Source: Amphibalanus amphitrite
Lineage: Eukaryota > Arthropoda > Thecostraca > Balanomorpha > Balanidae
DNA length: 64,000 nt
Direction: 5' to 3'
NCBI RefSeq assembly: GCF_019059575.1
Contig: NW_024883007.1
Span: 62,001-126,000, forward strand
Below, piece after piece: positions 51,301-59,935 of this stretch. Within the stretch, counting starts at the first letter, position 1, and each line of letters begins with the position of its first letter. The notes beneath the pieces were generated by a model. It was not told where the DNA came from, did not search any database, and saw only the letters and a list, made by a program, of their open reading frames with translations. The translations under genes were made by a program, and so were the position numbers.

Positions 51301-51802
51301 TATTAAGTGTCGTTTCATGCACAGCAGAATGCTGAGGGAAGCCTTGTTGTACATAGGTTTCCATGGACATGTTTTGCCTTTATTGGCCACGCTGGAAGCT
51401 TCCAGTTTTATGACTGCCGGCTATGCAAAACTGTCAAACAATAAGTGCTGTCTCGCATAAGCCAGGGCACTCAACACAATGTTTTGCTGAATAATCCATA
51501 ATCAATCACCAAATTAAGAACAATCATAAAATTGGGCATTTGTTTGGCCGTGCCTGAACGCAAAATCATTGTTTACCAAACAAACAGTTCGTTCCAATGA
51601 CCCATGTTTGTTCCGTTTGCCTGCAGCCACTAAGGAGGCGATTCCGATCGCGGGATATGGCGGATTCGTGCCGCTCGCCCGGACCACGCAGATCGGCGTC
51701 GGCAAGCCGTTCCAGCAGTTCGCCAATGAGGGATTCTCGAGAATGCACGAGGTGAAGGACCTCTACAAGAGCCCGCAGCAGCCGAGCACCGTGGTCGCGT
51801 AG
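42274..51802 (+). CDS. CIMIP2 (FAM166)-family ciliary microtubule inner protein, five exons
   Basis: Five exons (42274-42311, 45345-45420, 48270-48447, 50721-50996, 51627-51802) splice by consensus GT..AG sites into one 247-residue frame. Three signature repeats are present: GYTGHCPGLKYDVGHSF at residues 13-29, GYTGFIPGQ at 95-103 and GYGGFVPLA at 199-207. The first two match the GYTGHCP and GYTGFVP repeats of vertebrate FAM166B/CIMIP2B and the third its YGGYVP repeat. Family members line the inside of axonemal doublet microtubules in cilia and sperm flagella, so a structural axonemal role is likely. A low-complexity Ala/Pro segment (residues about 140-175) separates repeats two and three. 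ATG 42274 was chosen because it opens the exon whose donor joins exactly into the first GYTG. Length is close to the family's usual 250-300 residues. Introns 1 and 2 contain transposons. Confidence 0.85.
43586..44622 (+). mobile_element. piggyBac-like non-autonomous element 1 (CTAG-flanked), in intron 1
   Basis: Begins CCCTCGCCCTGGCAGG and ends CCTGCCAGGGCGAGGG, inverted copies of each other, with CTAG directly outside both ends (43582-43585 and 44623-44626). The left end is long: the CCTGGCAGG core is repeated after a spacer containing TATTTTTCATAACACGG. The right end lacks the spacer. Inside each end is a G-tract, nine bases and a C-tract (43627-43656 and 44581-44608). No transposase is encoded. 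CCC...GGG ends, asymmetric termini and a 4-bp duplication fit piggyBac, although CTAG is not the usual TTAA. The 1,037-bp body is distantly similar to element 2 in inverted orientation. Confidence 0.85.
45345..45420 (+). CDS. CIMIP2-like gene, exon 2 (first GYTG repeat)
   Basis: Acceptor ATTTATTTCAG ends at 45344. The first base completes glycine 13, followed by YTGHCPGLKYDVGHSFDWVV and RHLRE, ending in phase 0 before donor GTGAGT at 45421. This exon alone carries the diagnostic GYTGHCP motif with the conserved following Y-x-V-G. Confidence 0.85.
45846..46319. mobile_element. TTAA-flanked MITE with AGGGACCCTCCCACCTT ends, in intron 2
   Basis: Left end AGGGACCCTCCCACCTT and the complement of the right end, ATGGACCCTCCCACCTT, differ at one base. 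TTAA lies directly outside each end (45842-45845 and 46320-46323). The 474-bp body lacks coding capacity and contains the phrase ACCAAATTTCATCGAAAAAT, a type of sequence common in animal MITEs. The ends resemble those of 29463-30245. Confidence 0.85.
46683..46740 (+). repeat. 10-bp tandem repeat AGNGGTCAGG
   Basis: Five to six tandem units of the form AGTGGTCAGG / AACGGTCAGG. Further TGACCTGACCTG words follow at about 46780-46820. These arrays are made of AGGTCA-like half-sites on one strand or the other. Confidence 0.85.
46940..47975 (-). mobile_element. piggyBac-like non-autonomous element 2 (ATAA-flanked), in intron 2
   Basis: Begins CCCTCGCCGGCCGAGG and ends CCGGCGAGGG, with ATAA outside both ends (46936-46939 and 47976-47979). 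Here the right end is the long one, with a 23-base spacer between two copies of the CCGG-type core, so the element is inverted relative to element 1. G-tract/C-tract hairpins lie at 46954-46984 and 47905-47933. The 1,036-bp length matches element 1 almost exactly, and parts of the body (for example TCGAATGATATGC at 47555) are recognisably related. The body is rich in TGACCTGACC words. No transposase is visible. Confidence 0.85.
48270..48447 (+). CDS. CIMIP2-like gene, exon 3 (His/Gly-rich linker)
   Basis: Acceptor CTCCCCGCAG ends at 48269; the frame starts I-N-S-G-P-S-Y-N-H and passes through a His/Gly/Ala-rich linker, then ends GSIAGYT plus one base of a glycine codon, before donor GTCAGT at 48448. 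A TG repeat and G-run lie just after the donor (about 48470-48498). Confidence 0.8.
50165..50236 (+). repeat. 36-bp tandem duplication
   Basis: Two tandem copies of a 36-bp unit beginning TGTAGGTTGACTGAAATATA, with one or two differences. It lies in intron 3 of the CIMIP2-like gene. Confidence 0.9.
50721..50996 (+). CDS. CIMIP2-like gene, exon 4 (second repeat, Ala/Pro linker)
   Basis: Acceptor TACCGTCGACAG ends at 50720. The exon completes the glycine of the second GYTG and continues FIPGQHQQVGLNYHSASDAY. The later part is a low-complexity Ala/Pro/Thr linker with TPTPPPP, then NKYSRYSSTHKS. Donor GTACGT begins at 50997. Confidence 0.85.
51627..51802 (+). CDS. CIMIP2-like gene, last exon (third repeat and stop)
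   Basis: Acceptor GTTTGCCTGCAG ends at 51626. The exon reads ATKEAIPIAGYGGFVPLART, continues through KPFQQFANEGFSRMHEVKDL and ends at TAG 51800-51802. IAGYGGFVP is the family's C-terminal repeat. No clear AATAAA was seen in the first 400 bases after the stop; AATAAG near 52049 is the closest. Confidence 0.85.
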
Positions 51803-53704
51803 TCGGCCCGCCCGCCGTGACCTGAGTGACCCAGGCCAGGTCACTGGGTGACCCCGAGTGATCACGTGGTCAAAGGTCTGGCAGCAGTCGGTGGTGGAGT
51901 CTGGAGGGAGTTCGCGAGCTTTTCTTTTTAGGGCTGCGACCTCAGACGTCAGGTGCGCCTTTTTCAGGAAAGGTTTCAGCATTTTGACGTCACAGAAATA
52001 TAGTTCGGTTCACACCGCAAGTACCCGAGGTAACCTGCGAACTTCGGCAATAAGGAGAATCTAAGGAATGAGAGGAGAGGATACGTATGCTCAACGTTTT
52101 CTTTGGAGCTCAGTTAAACTGTAGCCGGTAGCCTATCACTTCTCGAAAAATGCCTATTTATCATTTCAATTATCATTATTTAAATTCGAAATGTGATGCG
52201 ATGTTCTTTTGTGGCACTTAAGAAACTCTATGTAGCATACCTTTTCTAAACTGTTTCACTCTTGTCTGCGCATTGTTGTCCAATTAAGTAAAATTCGACC
52301 GCCTGTTCTGCCAAGGCCTGAAACAGTCTTTGGCCATGGATGTCTTTGGCCATATCACCTACGGAGCTCATGCTTCCAATTACCTACCAATCTGCTATAT
52401 TCCTAAAATTTTCATAATATATTCATCAGAGCCGATATAACTCTGCTTTGACCTGGTGCCTCTATTTCATTTCATCAGTCCTTTGGTTGGTGCATATAGC
52501 ATGTTGATTATCTGTTTACCTATGTAAATACAGAGTGCTCTATTCTTGCTATGTCGCCTTTTTATGCCTTTTTGACTTAGCCCTAGGAGAGAAGCTCGTT
52601 CACCATTGCCCGTATTTCGGTCCGAGGAAACCCGACATTGGCAGGGCTGCGACGGCCGCTGCGGGAGCTGTTTTAGGCCGGAGCCGCCGTGCTGGTTGTC
52701 ACTTTGGCGGCAGACCAAACACGACCGACCGACACACAAGGTCGCGGACAAACACAGGAGCGACTCGCGTGAGAGACTGGCGCCAGCCGTCACGGCAACG
52801 CAGAGAGCGACACCGCACGGCACGAGGAGATGTAGAATGGCACCACACAGTACGGGAAAATATAGAACGGCACGGCACGACACGGGACTGGCATGACACC
52901 AACGATACGATGAAAAATGTAAAGGCACCTCACTGTATGGGACGCTATTTTACAGCAATGGTATACGTGTAGGGTACAACAGGCACAGCGAGAGTAAGTT
53001 TGGAACGTTTCGGTAGGCCATGAAAAGAAATGATACGAGCTAAAGCATACTTAATCGACGCATACCTAGCGATTTTTACGTTACAACTTTGCACGGTAGG
53101 AACATCGCATCGTGACAAAATTCTCAGCAAACCCCATCCCAGCACGACATGATTCGCACATCACTTCATTTCATATCACTTCAGCTGCGAGAAACAAGGG
53201 CGGATGGGGAAGTCGCGTTCAATTCATCGCCCAAGTGAAAGTCAAGATCCTGGAAGACCGTAGGAACTAAGCGGAGAAGCACGAATGATTGAAATGGTAA
53301 ACCAGACCACAGGATGGATAGCATGGAACATAAAAACGGCAGTAACTGGGACGGAAATGATTTATTCAAGTCACTCTCACGTCCGTGATTGCCTTGCTGG
53401 CATCACTACACAATCACGGTCGGACGGACTGACCGACGCCCGGCCAACAATCGATACAGAGTGCAGTCTGAGCGGCGACCGCACCCTGGACCTTCACCTT
53501 GGGCCTGCGCCATTGACCCCGCTGTCATGGACTCCAGAACGAGTGGCAAGGAGTGGTCCAAAGAATGGACAATTTGACAGCGGGAGTCGAGTGGGACACT
53601 TTTCGGTCTGACAGAAACAGAAAGTGGTAGAGTGCATTTTTTTTTGAATATTTTGATCAATACCTAATCTAACGTTCATATCAACAACAGACTCAGATGT
53701 CAGT
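51803..53704. other. Downstream region of the CIMIP2-like gene, no further gene seen
   Basis: Presumed 3' UTR followed by intergenic sequence. The stretch includes imperfect GGCACGG/ACACGG words (about 52750-52900). Open frames at 52467-52972 occur on both strands through these and lack any recognisable domain. Confidence 0.45.
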
Positions 53705-53708
53705 TTAA

Positions 53709-54657
53709 CCCTCGCACGACCAGGCCATTTCTCATAACACGAACGACCAGGGGGGGGGGGGTTGTTACGACCCCCCCCTGGCGTTTCGAAACGGAAGGTC
53801 GTAGAGCTTAGCGGAAAAAACCAACGGATTGCTCTCAACGAGATCTCGCGATTGGTGGTATATTTTTTGGTCCTAGGTCAACATTTGACCTACTTATGAC
53901 CGGTCAAAGGTCAAATTTTCCGAAAAAAATCAAACTTTTTCAACTTTCCGCGGCGATTGCGGCAAAACGGTGGGAGATATCGACTTGAAACCTTCACTAT
54001 CGTGTTCCTTGATCAATTCTCTATCGTTTGGTATGTATTTCGTTTCCCTAGCTCTAAAAATGGCGCGTTGGGAATGGGAGCGCCGGAAGTCGGCAAGGTC
54101 ACAGTCGGCGGCAGAAATTCGAAAAATCAAAATTTAAATTTTTGAAATCTGATTGCATTTTTGGATTTGGGAGGTCCATTTGCTCCCTATAGAAGCTAAT
54201 ATTGCTGCATATTCCCATTGAGGTGACAAGAATTAGCAAAATAGTGGTTCGGGCGCTTTTCAAAAATAGTACCGGACGCTGTTCCTCTTGTGACGTCATA
54301 GCTCCGTGACCTGACCTGACCCGGTCAATTTTCTTGCACCACACGATAGCCAATGCTTGCCCCAACATGCATGGGAAGTTTCATCATGATCCATCAAACA
54401 ATGTGGGTATCACCGGCAGAAAACCTAGGGATTCGGCGCACACGTTTGGTAACTGTCGGCCGGAGGCTGTACCTCTTATGACGTCATAACTCCGTGACCT
54501 GACATGACCCGATCAATTTTTTTTTTCGGCAAAAGATGCGCAAAGGTTGCCCCAGAGGGTATTGAAAATTTCAGCCCGCTACGACAAGCCGTTTAGCGTG
54601 CACTTCGAAAAAACCTCAGGGGGGGTTGATACACCCCCCCCCCTAGGCGTTCTAGGG
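53709..54657 (+). mobile_element. piggyBac-like non-autonomous element 3 (TTAA-flanked)
   Basis: Begins CCCTCGCACGACCAGG after TTAA 53705-53708 and ends CCTAGGCGTTCTAGGG before TTAA 54658-54661; the two ends agree at about 12 of 16 positions when one is inverted. The left end is long, with CCATTTCTCATAACACG separating two copies of the ACGACCAGG core. Hairpins of G and C tracts lie at 53750-53778 and 54619-54643. The right TTAA is shared with element 4, which starts immediately after it. No transposase was found. Confidence 0.8.
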
Positions 54658-55324
54658 TTAACCCGCGACCTGGTGGGGGGGGGGGGGGCTATTTTTTTGC
54701 CCCCACTCCAGACTTTTCGATATATCTCCAGAACCGCTGCGCCGATCGTCACCAAACTTTCAGTACCCTCCCGAACATCAATTTTACACATTGTGACCAA
54801 AACTTTTTCCAAAGGCTATGATAGGTTGGCCGGAAATGACGTCAGAGTGACGTCATGTTCTGCCGTTTTCGACCCAAAAAAGGGTTTTGCGGGAAGAGCT
54901 GTCAGGCCTATAGCTTTGCAAATACAGAAAAATGATAGAGACATAAAAGATGTAAAATAGACAGGGCTATAAAACTGTTATCTCGGATTTTTGAAAATTT
55001 TGGATTTTTACCCCCAAAAATCAAAAAGTAGATTTTTTGGATATAATAGCCGGAAAATCCAAAAAGTCTTTTGAATTTCGCAAAAACCGGAATATATGTG
55101 ATCGTCCTTATACCGCCTTCCATCCAAATACCAAATTTGAGATTGATACCTCTTTTTTTGGCGAAGTTATAGCGAAAAAAGTGTTCACAATTGATGACGT
55201 CAAATTTTCAACTCAATTGTTAGCAATTCTAGACCCCCTAGCGCAAAACAAAGACCACCATTATACTCCCCGTGACAAGCTGCATCGAATCAATACCCAT
55301 TTTATGCAAAACTATCAACTTTAA

Positions 55325-56232
55325 CCCTCGCCCGCACATTGGGGGGGTGGTTGCCACACCCCCCCCCCCCCAGGTAGTCTTTGTGCTCTGCACTCAACAT
55401 TTTTAGAGCTAGAAGGCTGATTTTTCGTATAGCTGCTCCTCTATCCTTTCTTGATGTCCACTGAATATTTCAAGTTTCTGTGACCTTTGGTTTCAGAGAT
55501 ATGACCTTGTTTTTCAGGTCATGTCATGACCCAAATGGCCAATTCTCGACATCTTGCGTTGGCTATGGGCCTTGTGAGCTTTTGACACCTTGATTTCGGC
55601 CTTTTTTACCAGTCTTACCTCCCACCCATCATGGAACATGTTGTTCGACGATGTACAGATGTCAAGGTCAAGGTCAAGGTCAACCTAGGTCATCTAAGAT
55701 AATTGCGTTTTAGGCAAGCGGAATTTACTTTTTGTGAAGTTTTTTGACTGCATTTTTGGTAAAAGCTTCTCAGATCATGATTTCATGTAATATGGGCACA
55801 TAAACAATCGGTGCACACATCAGTATACACACAGACACACACAGACATACAAACACATATAATTGACCTTGACCTAACTTGACCTGAAATGACCTCAGCA
55901 GCAAAAACCTGGTCGGGTAGTATGAGAAAGAGGTTCTAGCTGGCTTGGCACCAGAAAACGGCATCGTTATCGGTATATGATAAGCAGCGCACTTGATATC
56001 CAACGGTGACCTAAAACAGCAACATTTTTTAGTTTGACCTGACCTGGAAGGTCAATGACTGACCTGAGAAGGTAAAACTGGGTATCATTGGATTTGTCTC
56101 TTCCCAAAGAATCTTTTTGGTCTTTACCGCTAAGCTCTATCTCCAACAGGAACGAAATGGCGCGGGGGGGGGGGTGGCAACCCCCCCCCCATGTGCGTTC
56201 TAGGATGGGAAAATGGCATGTGCGGGCGAGGG
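55325..56232 (-). mobile_element. piggyBac-like non-autonomous element 5 (TTAA-flanked), nested in element 4
   Basis: Begins CCCTCGCCCGCACAT and ends ATGTGCGGGCGAGGG, a perfect 15-bp inverted repeat. TTAA is present on both sides (55321-55324 and 56233-56236). The right end is long, with a spacer (GTTCTAGGATGGGAAAATGG region) between two ATGTGC-type cores. Hairpins lie at 55341-55370 and 56164-56190. It is inserted into element 4, so it is younger. The body carries three overlapping TCAAGGTCA words at 55662-55682. Confidence 0.88.
55662..55692 (+). promoter_or_regulatory. Triple TCAAGGTCA array plus AGGTCA (nuclear-receptor half-sites)
   Basis: TCAAGGTCA occurs three times in overlapping tandem (55662, 55668, 55674) and an AGGTCA follows at 55687-55692. 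TCAAGGTCA is the known monomer site of FTZ-F1/SF-1 and ERR-type nuclear receptors. Occupancy or function here is not shown; the array may only be a short tandem repeat within element 5. Confidence 0.3.
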
Positions 56233-56940
56233 TTAAAATTTGACCTTTTTTGGCCTTACCTTGACCTGACCTTGATCTGACCTTCACCAGAAAGTGACCT
56301 AAGCCGTACCTGATAGTCTTATAACCAACACCATTGAGTTGGAAATGAAAAATTGGCCATAAAACATGCATCACACAACCTTAGTAAAGTTGGGTTCATG
56401 TGACCTGACCTGTGATGTGACCCTTGGTGACCTGACCTGTGACCTGACCTGGTATTGTCAGTGACCTCTAATAGCAACATATCTACTAGGCAACTGACGT
56501 CCTATCGCTGATTCTCGACAAAATGCGTTTTCCTCGGTGTTATAGCGCATTCCCTAGAAGACCCGTGAACGGTGAAACATTTCATCTTTGACCTGACCTG
56601 TGACGTCATCGGTGACCCCGAGGTCAATGAAATTTGGTTTCCTTCGACAAATTTGACAGGCCTTTCGAACGCCGTTTAAATTTTGCGGATCCGTCCAGTA
56701 GTTTCGGAGATACGAGGGGGGACAAAAAATAGCCCCCCCCCCCCCCACCACCAGGTCGCGTTATAAACAAACCCCACCAGGGCGCGGGTTAAATTTCATA
56801 ATATTTTTGAATACCTTCAAGCGTCATTTCCAAAATAAAAACATAAAGAATGGGCAAAGTTGAAAGTTCCTCATATGAGCTTCGGTGGAACGTTACGAAA
56901 GAGGACGAGCAAATCGCAAACCATGAATCGTAAAATACTA

Positions 56941-58539
56941 ATTACCCTCGACGCAAGCATTTCGTGCACGCTAAATCAGAGCCCGTGTTTGCTGTCAGCG
57001 CTATGATAACGTTGCGGTGGTGCAGTTAAAACGAGCTGCCGCAATGTCCCATTCAGCCGTGATTGGTGGTCCCCAGCGACGCACCACCGCACCGTGGTCC
57101 GATTGGGCCCACAGGCAGCGCCGTCTGGCAGATATACCGACAACTAGAGGCTCGCAAATACTCCACCAGGCTGGGCTGACGGTACTTACCTCTCACCAGG
57201 TGGCGACTGGGCGCTGGCCAGCCCACCGGCTAGCGGCTTGAGATCAATTTGCAAGAGTCACTAGTGAAATATCGAGCTAGGAAAATACTGCCCACGTCGG
57301 AAATTATCATTACGAGTCGTCGTAAGCTTGCAGGATTGCTAGCACGAGGGCATGCCAAAAAAAAATATGAACAAAAATATAAAATTAGAGATCGGCTAGT
57401 GAGCCAAGAGGGCGTCATGAAGTGCGTTTCTGAAACAGTCACAGCGTTTTTACCTATTCTCATTTCACCTATCCGTGCTTCTATCCTCAGGATGCTGAAA
57501 TCCATCTCCTCCACGCCACAACCCCATCCGGGCTGGACAGGCAACTTTATCTCATGCGGGCTGCTCCCTTGGAGCGGCACCGCTGCTCCCGAGGGAGCGC
57601 ACCCCGTAGCCGGGTGCAGTGAGTGCCTTGGGGCTGGGTGGCCTGTCCTCTGGACGGGCTCAGCCCCGGCGACTCACTAGGGTGCCTGCCCAGACCAATG
57701 TCTCCCCCTAATTCCTATCATCCTTCCGGCTCTGCAATGGTCTTGTCGACCGAAAGGGCCTAACCCAACAAAACAAACAACTATTCTCATTTCATCACAC
57801 GTGTAAGATTAGCCTAACTAATCGAAACTGAAGTGGAAAAATGGAACTTTTCGAGAAAAAAAAGATCCAGAAAAGTCCATCGTCTATGTTTCCTGACTTC
57901 GGACGCCCTATCAAGCTGTTTTCCGGTCAGAAGAGAGGCGATCTGACCTGGGAGGACACTAGACTTGGTAATGACCTGGGAAGGCGAGGACGGGATATTG
58001 ATCTATGAATATGTAGATGATAAGCTGGGAAAGCGACCCCCAGATCCAGACCCCACACAACGCCCGAAAAACGCAGCTATTTACCTGTTTGCAAAGGTGT
58101 ACCTAGAGAATGCAGACTCCACGCAGGTTTGAGGTCGTTCGAGACGGACTGAACAAAAACTGCTTAACGACAGCCCTATCGGAATTCACGACGTGCACAT
58201 GCATAATGAACAATGTCATCTTTCTTAGCACAGCAGCCGATCTCTGAGAACCACTCACTACTCAGCATTGCGTTCTTGCAAACAGCATACGAAATCTGAC
58301 TTCATCAATAGGTAATTCTGATGTCAAAGTTCATTGTGTCATACAGTGCGTTCCCTTCAAATGGTGGTGCGTAGGTACTCACACAGCCACGCACTACATA
58401 GGTACGAGGAGGAAATGCTTGCTTTAGCTGATGTTAGCTTTATTTTGTTTTTGTTTATTTAGACCATGCGGTAAGAATGCGATTTTGGCACAAACGCGAA
58501 GTTAAGGCTAACTTCCCATCAAATATAGTTACTTGTTCC
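56941..58539. repeat. 1.6-kb direct repeat, copy A
   Basis: This stretch reappears with an offset of 4,783 bases at 61724-63322, apparently without differences in the segments compared. It starts near ATTACCCTCGACGCAAGC and ends GTTACTTGTTCC. It contains short frames (57017-57241; 57249-57680) that match no family I know. A GC-rich, stem-loop-prone stretch (about 57540-57680, GAGCGGCACCGCTGCTC) is followed by an A-rich CCCAACAAAACAAACAA sequence, which recalls the 3' tail of a retroposon. Superfamily unknown; no terminal inverted repeat was seen. Confidence 0.85.
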
Positions 58540-58737
58540 ACCAGTGCGTTCCCTTCAAATGGTGGTGCGTAGGTACTCACACAGCCACGCACTACATAGG
58601 TACGAGGAGGAAATGCTTGCTTTAGCTGATGTTAGCTTTATTTTGTTTTTGTTTATTTAGACCATGCGGTAAGAATGCGATTTTGGCACAAACGCGAAGT
58701 TAAGGCTAACTTCCCATCAAATATAGTTACTTGTTCC
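58344..58737 (+). repeat. 198-bp tandem duplication at the end of copy A
   Basis: The unit beginning CAGTGCGTTCCCTTCAAATG is present at 58344-58541 and again at 58542-58737/58739, without visible change. Copy B of the 1.6-kb repeat has only one unit, so the duplication arose in copy A or was lost in copy B. Confidence 0.9.
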
Positions 58738-59935
58738 TATCGCGGACAGCCGTGCATGTCTGGAGGTGAGGTCTCGGACAGCCTTGCATGTATGTAGGTA
58801 GGGCTATCGCGGACAGCCTGACGTGTTACAATGTGCGGCCATCGCGGACAGCCGGCCATGTCTGCAGGTGAGGCTATCGCGGACAACCGTGCCTTTTTTA
58901 GGTGAGGCTATCGCCGACAGCCTGACGTGTCACAATGTGGGGCCAACGCGGACAGCCGTCCATGTCTGCAGGTGAGGCTATCGCGGACAGCCGTGCATGT
59001 CTGCAGTTGAGGCTATCGCGGACAGCCGTGCCTTTTTGTAGGTGAGGCTATCGCGGGCAGCCTGACGGGTTACAATGTGGGGCCATCGCGGACAGCCGTC
59101 CATGTCTTCAGGTGAGGCCATCGCGGACAGCCGTGCATGCCTGCAGGTGAGGCTATCGCGGACAGCCGCGCCTTCTTGTAGGTGAGGCTATCGCGGACAG
59201 CCTGACGTTACAATGTGGGGCCATCGCGGACAGCCGTGCCTTTATCGCGGACAGCCTGACGTGTGACAATGTGGGGCCGTCGCGGGCAGCCGTCCATGTC
59301 TGTAGGTGAGGCTATCGCGGACAGCCACGCACGTCTGTAGGTGAGACTATCGCGGACAGCTGTGGATGGCGGCATGTGAGGCTATTGTGGACAGCCGTCC
59401 ATGTCTGCAGGTGAGGCTATCGCGGACAGCCGCGCACGTCTGCAGGTGAGACTATCGTCGGTATGTGAGGCTATCGCGGACAGCCGTGCATGTCTGCAGG
59501 TGAGGCTATCGCGGACAGCCGTGCACGTCTGCAGGTGAGACTATCGCGGACAGCCGTGCATGTCGGTATGTGAGGCTATCGCGGACAGCCGTGCATGTCT
59601 GCAGGTGAGGCTATCGCGGACAGCCGTGCCTTTTTGTAGGTGAGGCTATCGCGGACAGCCTGACGTGTGACAATGTGGGGCCATCGCGGACAGCCGTCCA
59701 TGTCTGCAGGTGAGGCTATCGCGGACAGCCACGCACGTCTGCGGGTGAGACTATCGCGGACAGCCGTGCATGCCATGTCGGCATGTGAGGCTATCGCGGA
59801 CAGCCGTGCCTTTTTTGTAGGTGAGGCTATCGCGGACAGCCGTGCCTGTTTGTAGGTGGGGCTATCGCGGACAGCCGTGCATGTGTGTAGATGCAGCTAT
59901 CACAAACAGCCCTTGATGTCTGTAGGGGAGTCTAA
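58738..59935 (+). repeat. 35-bp minisatellite, about 35 units, with higher-order order
   Basis: Each unit begins TATCGCGGACAGCC or CATCGCGGACAGCC and ends near GTGAGGC. The second half of the unit falls into a few types: GTGCATGTCTGCAG, GTGCCTTTTTGTAG, TGACGTGTTACAATG and GTCCATGTCTGCAG. The types recur in runs of the same order, giving a higher-order unit of about 140 bp in the first half of the array. GGCT...AGCC in each unit can pair across TATCGCGGAC. Alanine/serine-rich frames read through it on both strands are artefacts of the period, since 35 is not a multiple of three. Confidence 0.93.

Larger units (their letters stand above)
54662..56788 (-). mobile_element. piggyBac-like non-autonomous element 4 (TTAA-flanked), interrupted by element 5
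   Basis: Begins CCCGCGACCTGGTGG after TTAA 54658-54661 and ends CCACCAGGGCGCGGG before TTAA 56789-56792. The right end is long: CCACCACCAGGTCGCG, a spacer containing TTATAAACAAA, then CCCCACCAGGGCGCGGG. The G-tract plus CTATTTTTTTG plus C-tract at 54675-54704 is matched inverted at 56716-56746. Element 5 is inserted inside; without it and one TTAA the element is about 1.2 kb. Sequence next to the right hairpin contains CGTCCAGTAGTTTCGGAGAT, a phrase typical of many animal DNA-transposon remnants. Confidence 0.8.

Noticed and set aside
54547..54960. 137-codon frame across the junction of elements 3 and 4
   Set aside because: It crosses the shared TTAA and translates through the G and C tracts, so it is not an inherited coding unit. 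No transposase motif is present.
59576..59855. Repeat protein encoded by the 35-bp array
   Set aside because: The unit length is not a multiple of three and frames are broken by unit-length variants, so the Ala/Ser-rich translation is a by-product of the array.
58738..59935. CRISPR-like array
   Set aside because: Units are contiguous tandem repeats with recurring variant halves rather than unique spacers, and the surrounding DNA is eukaryotic.
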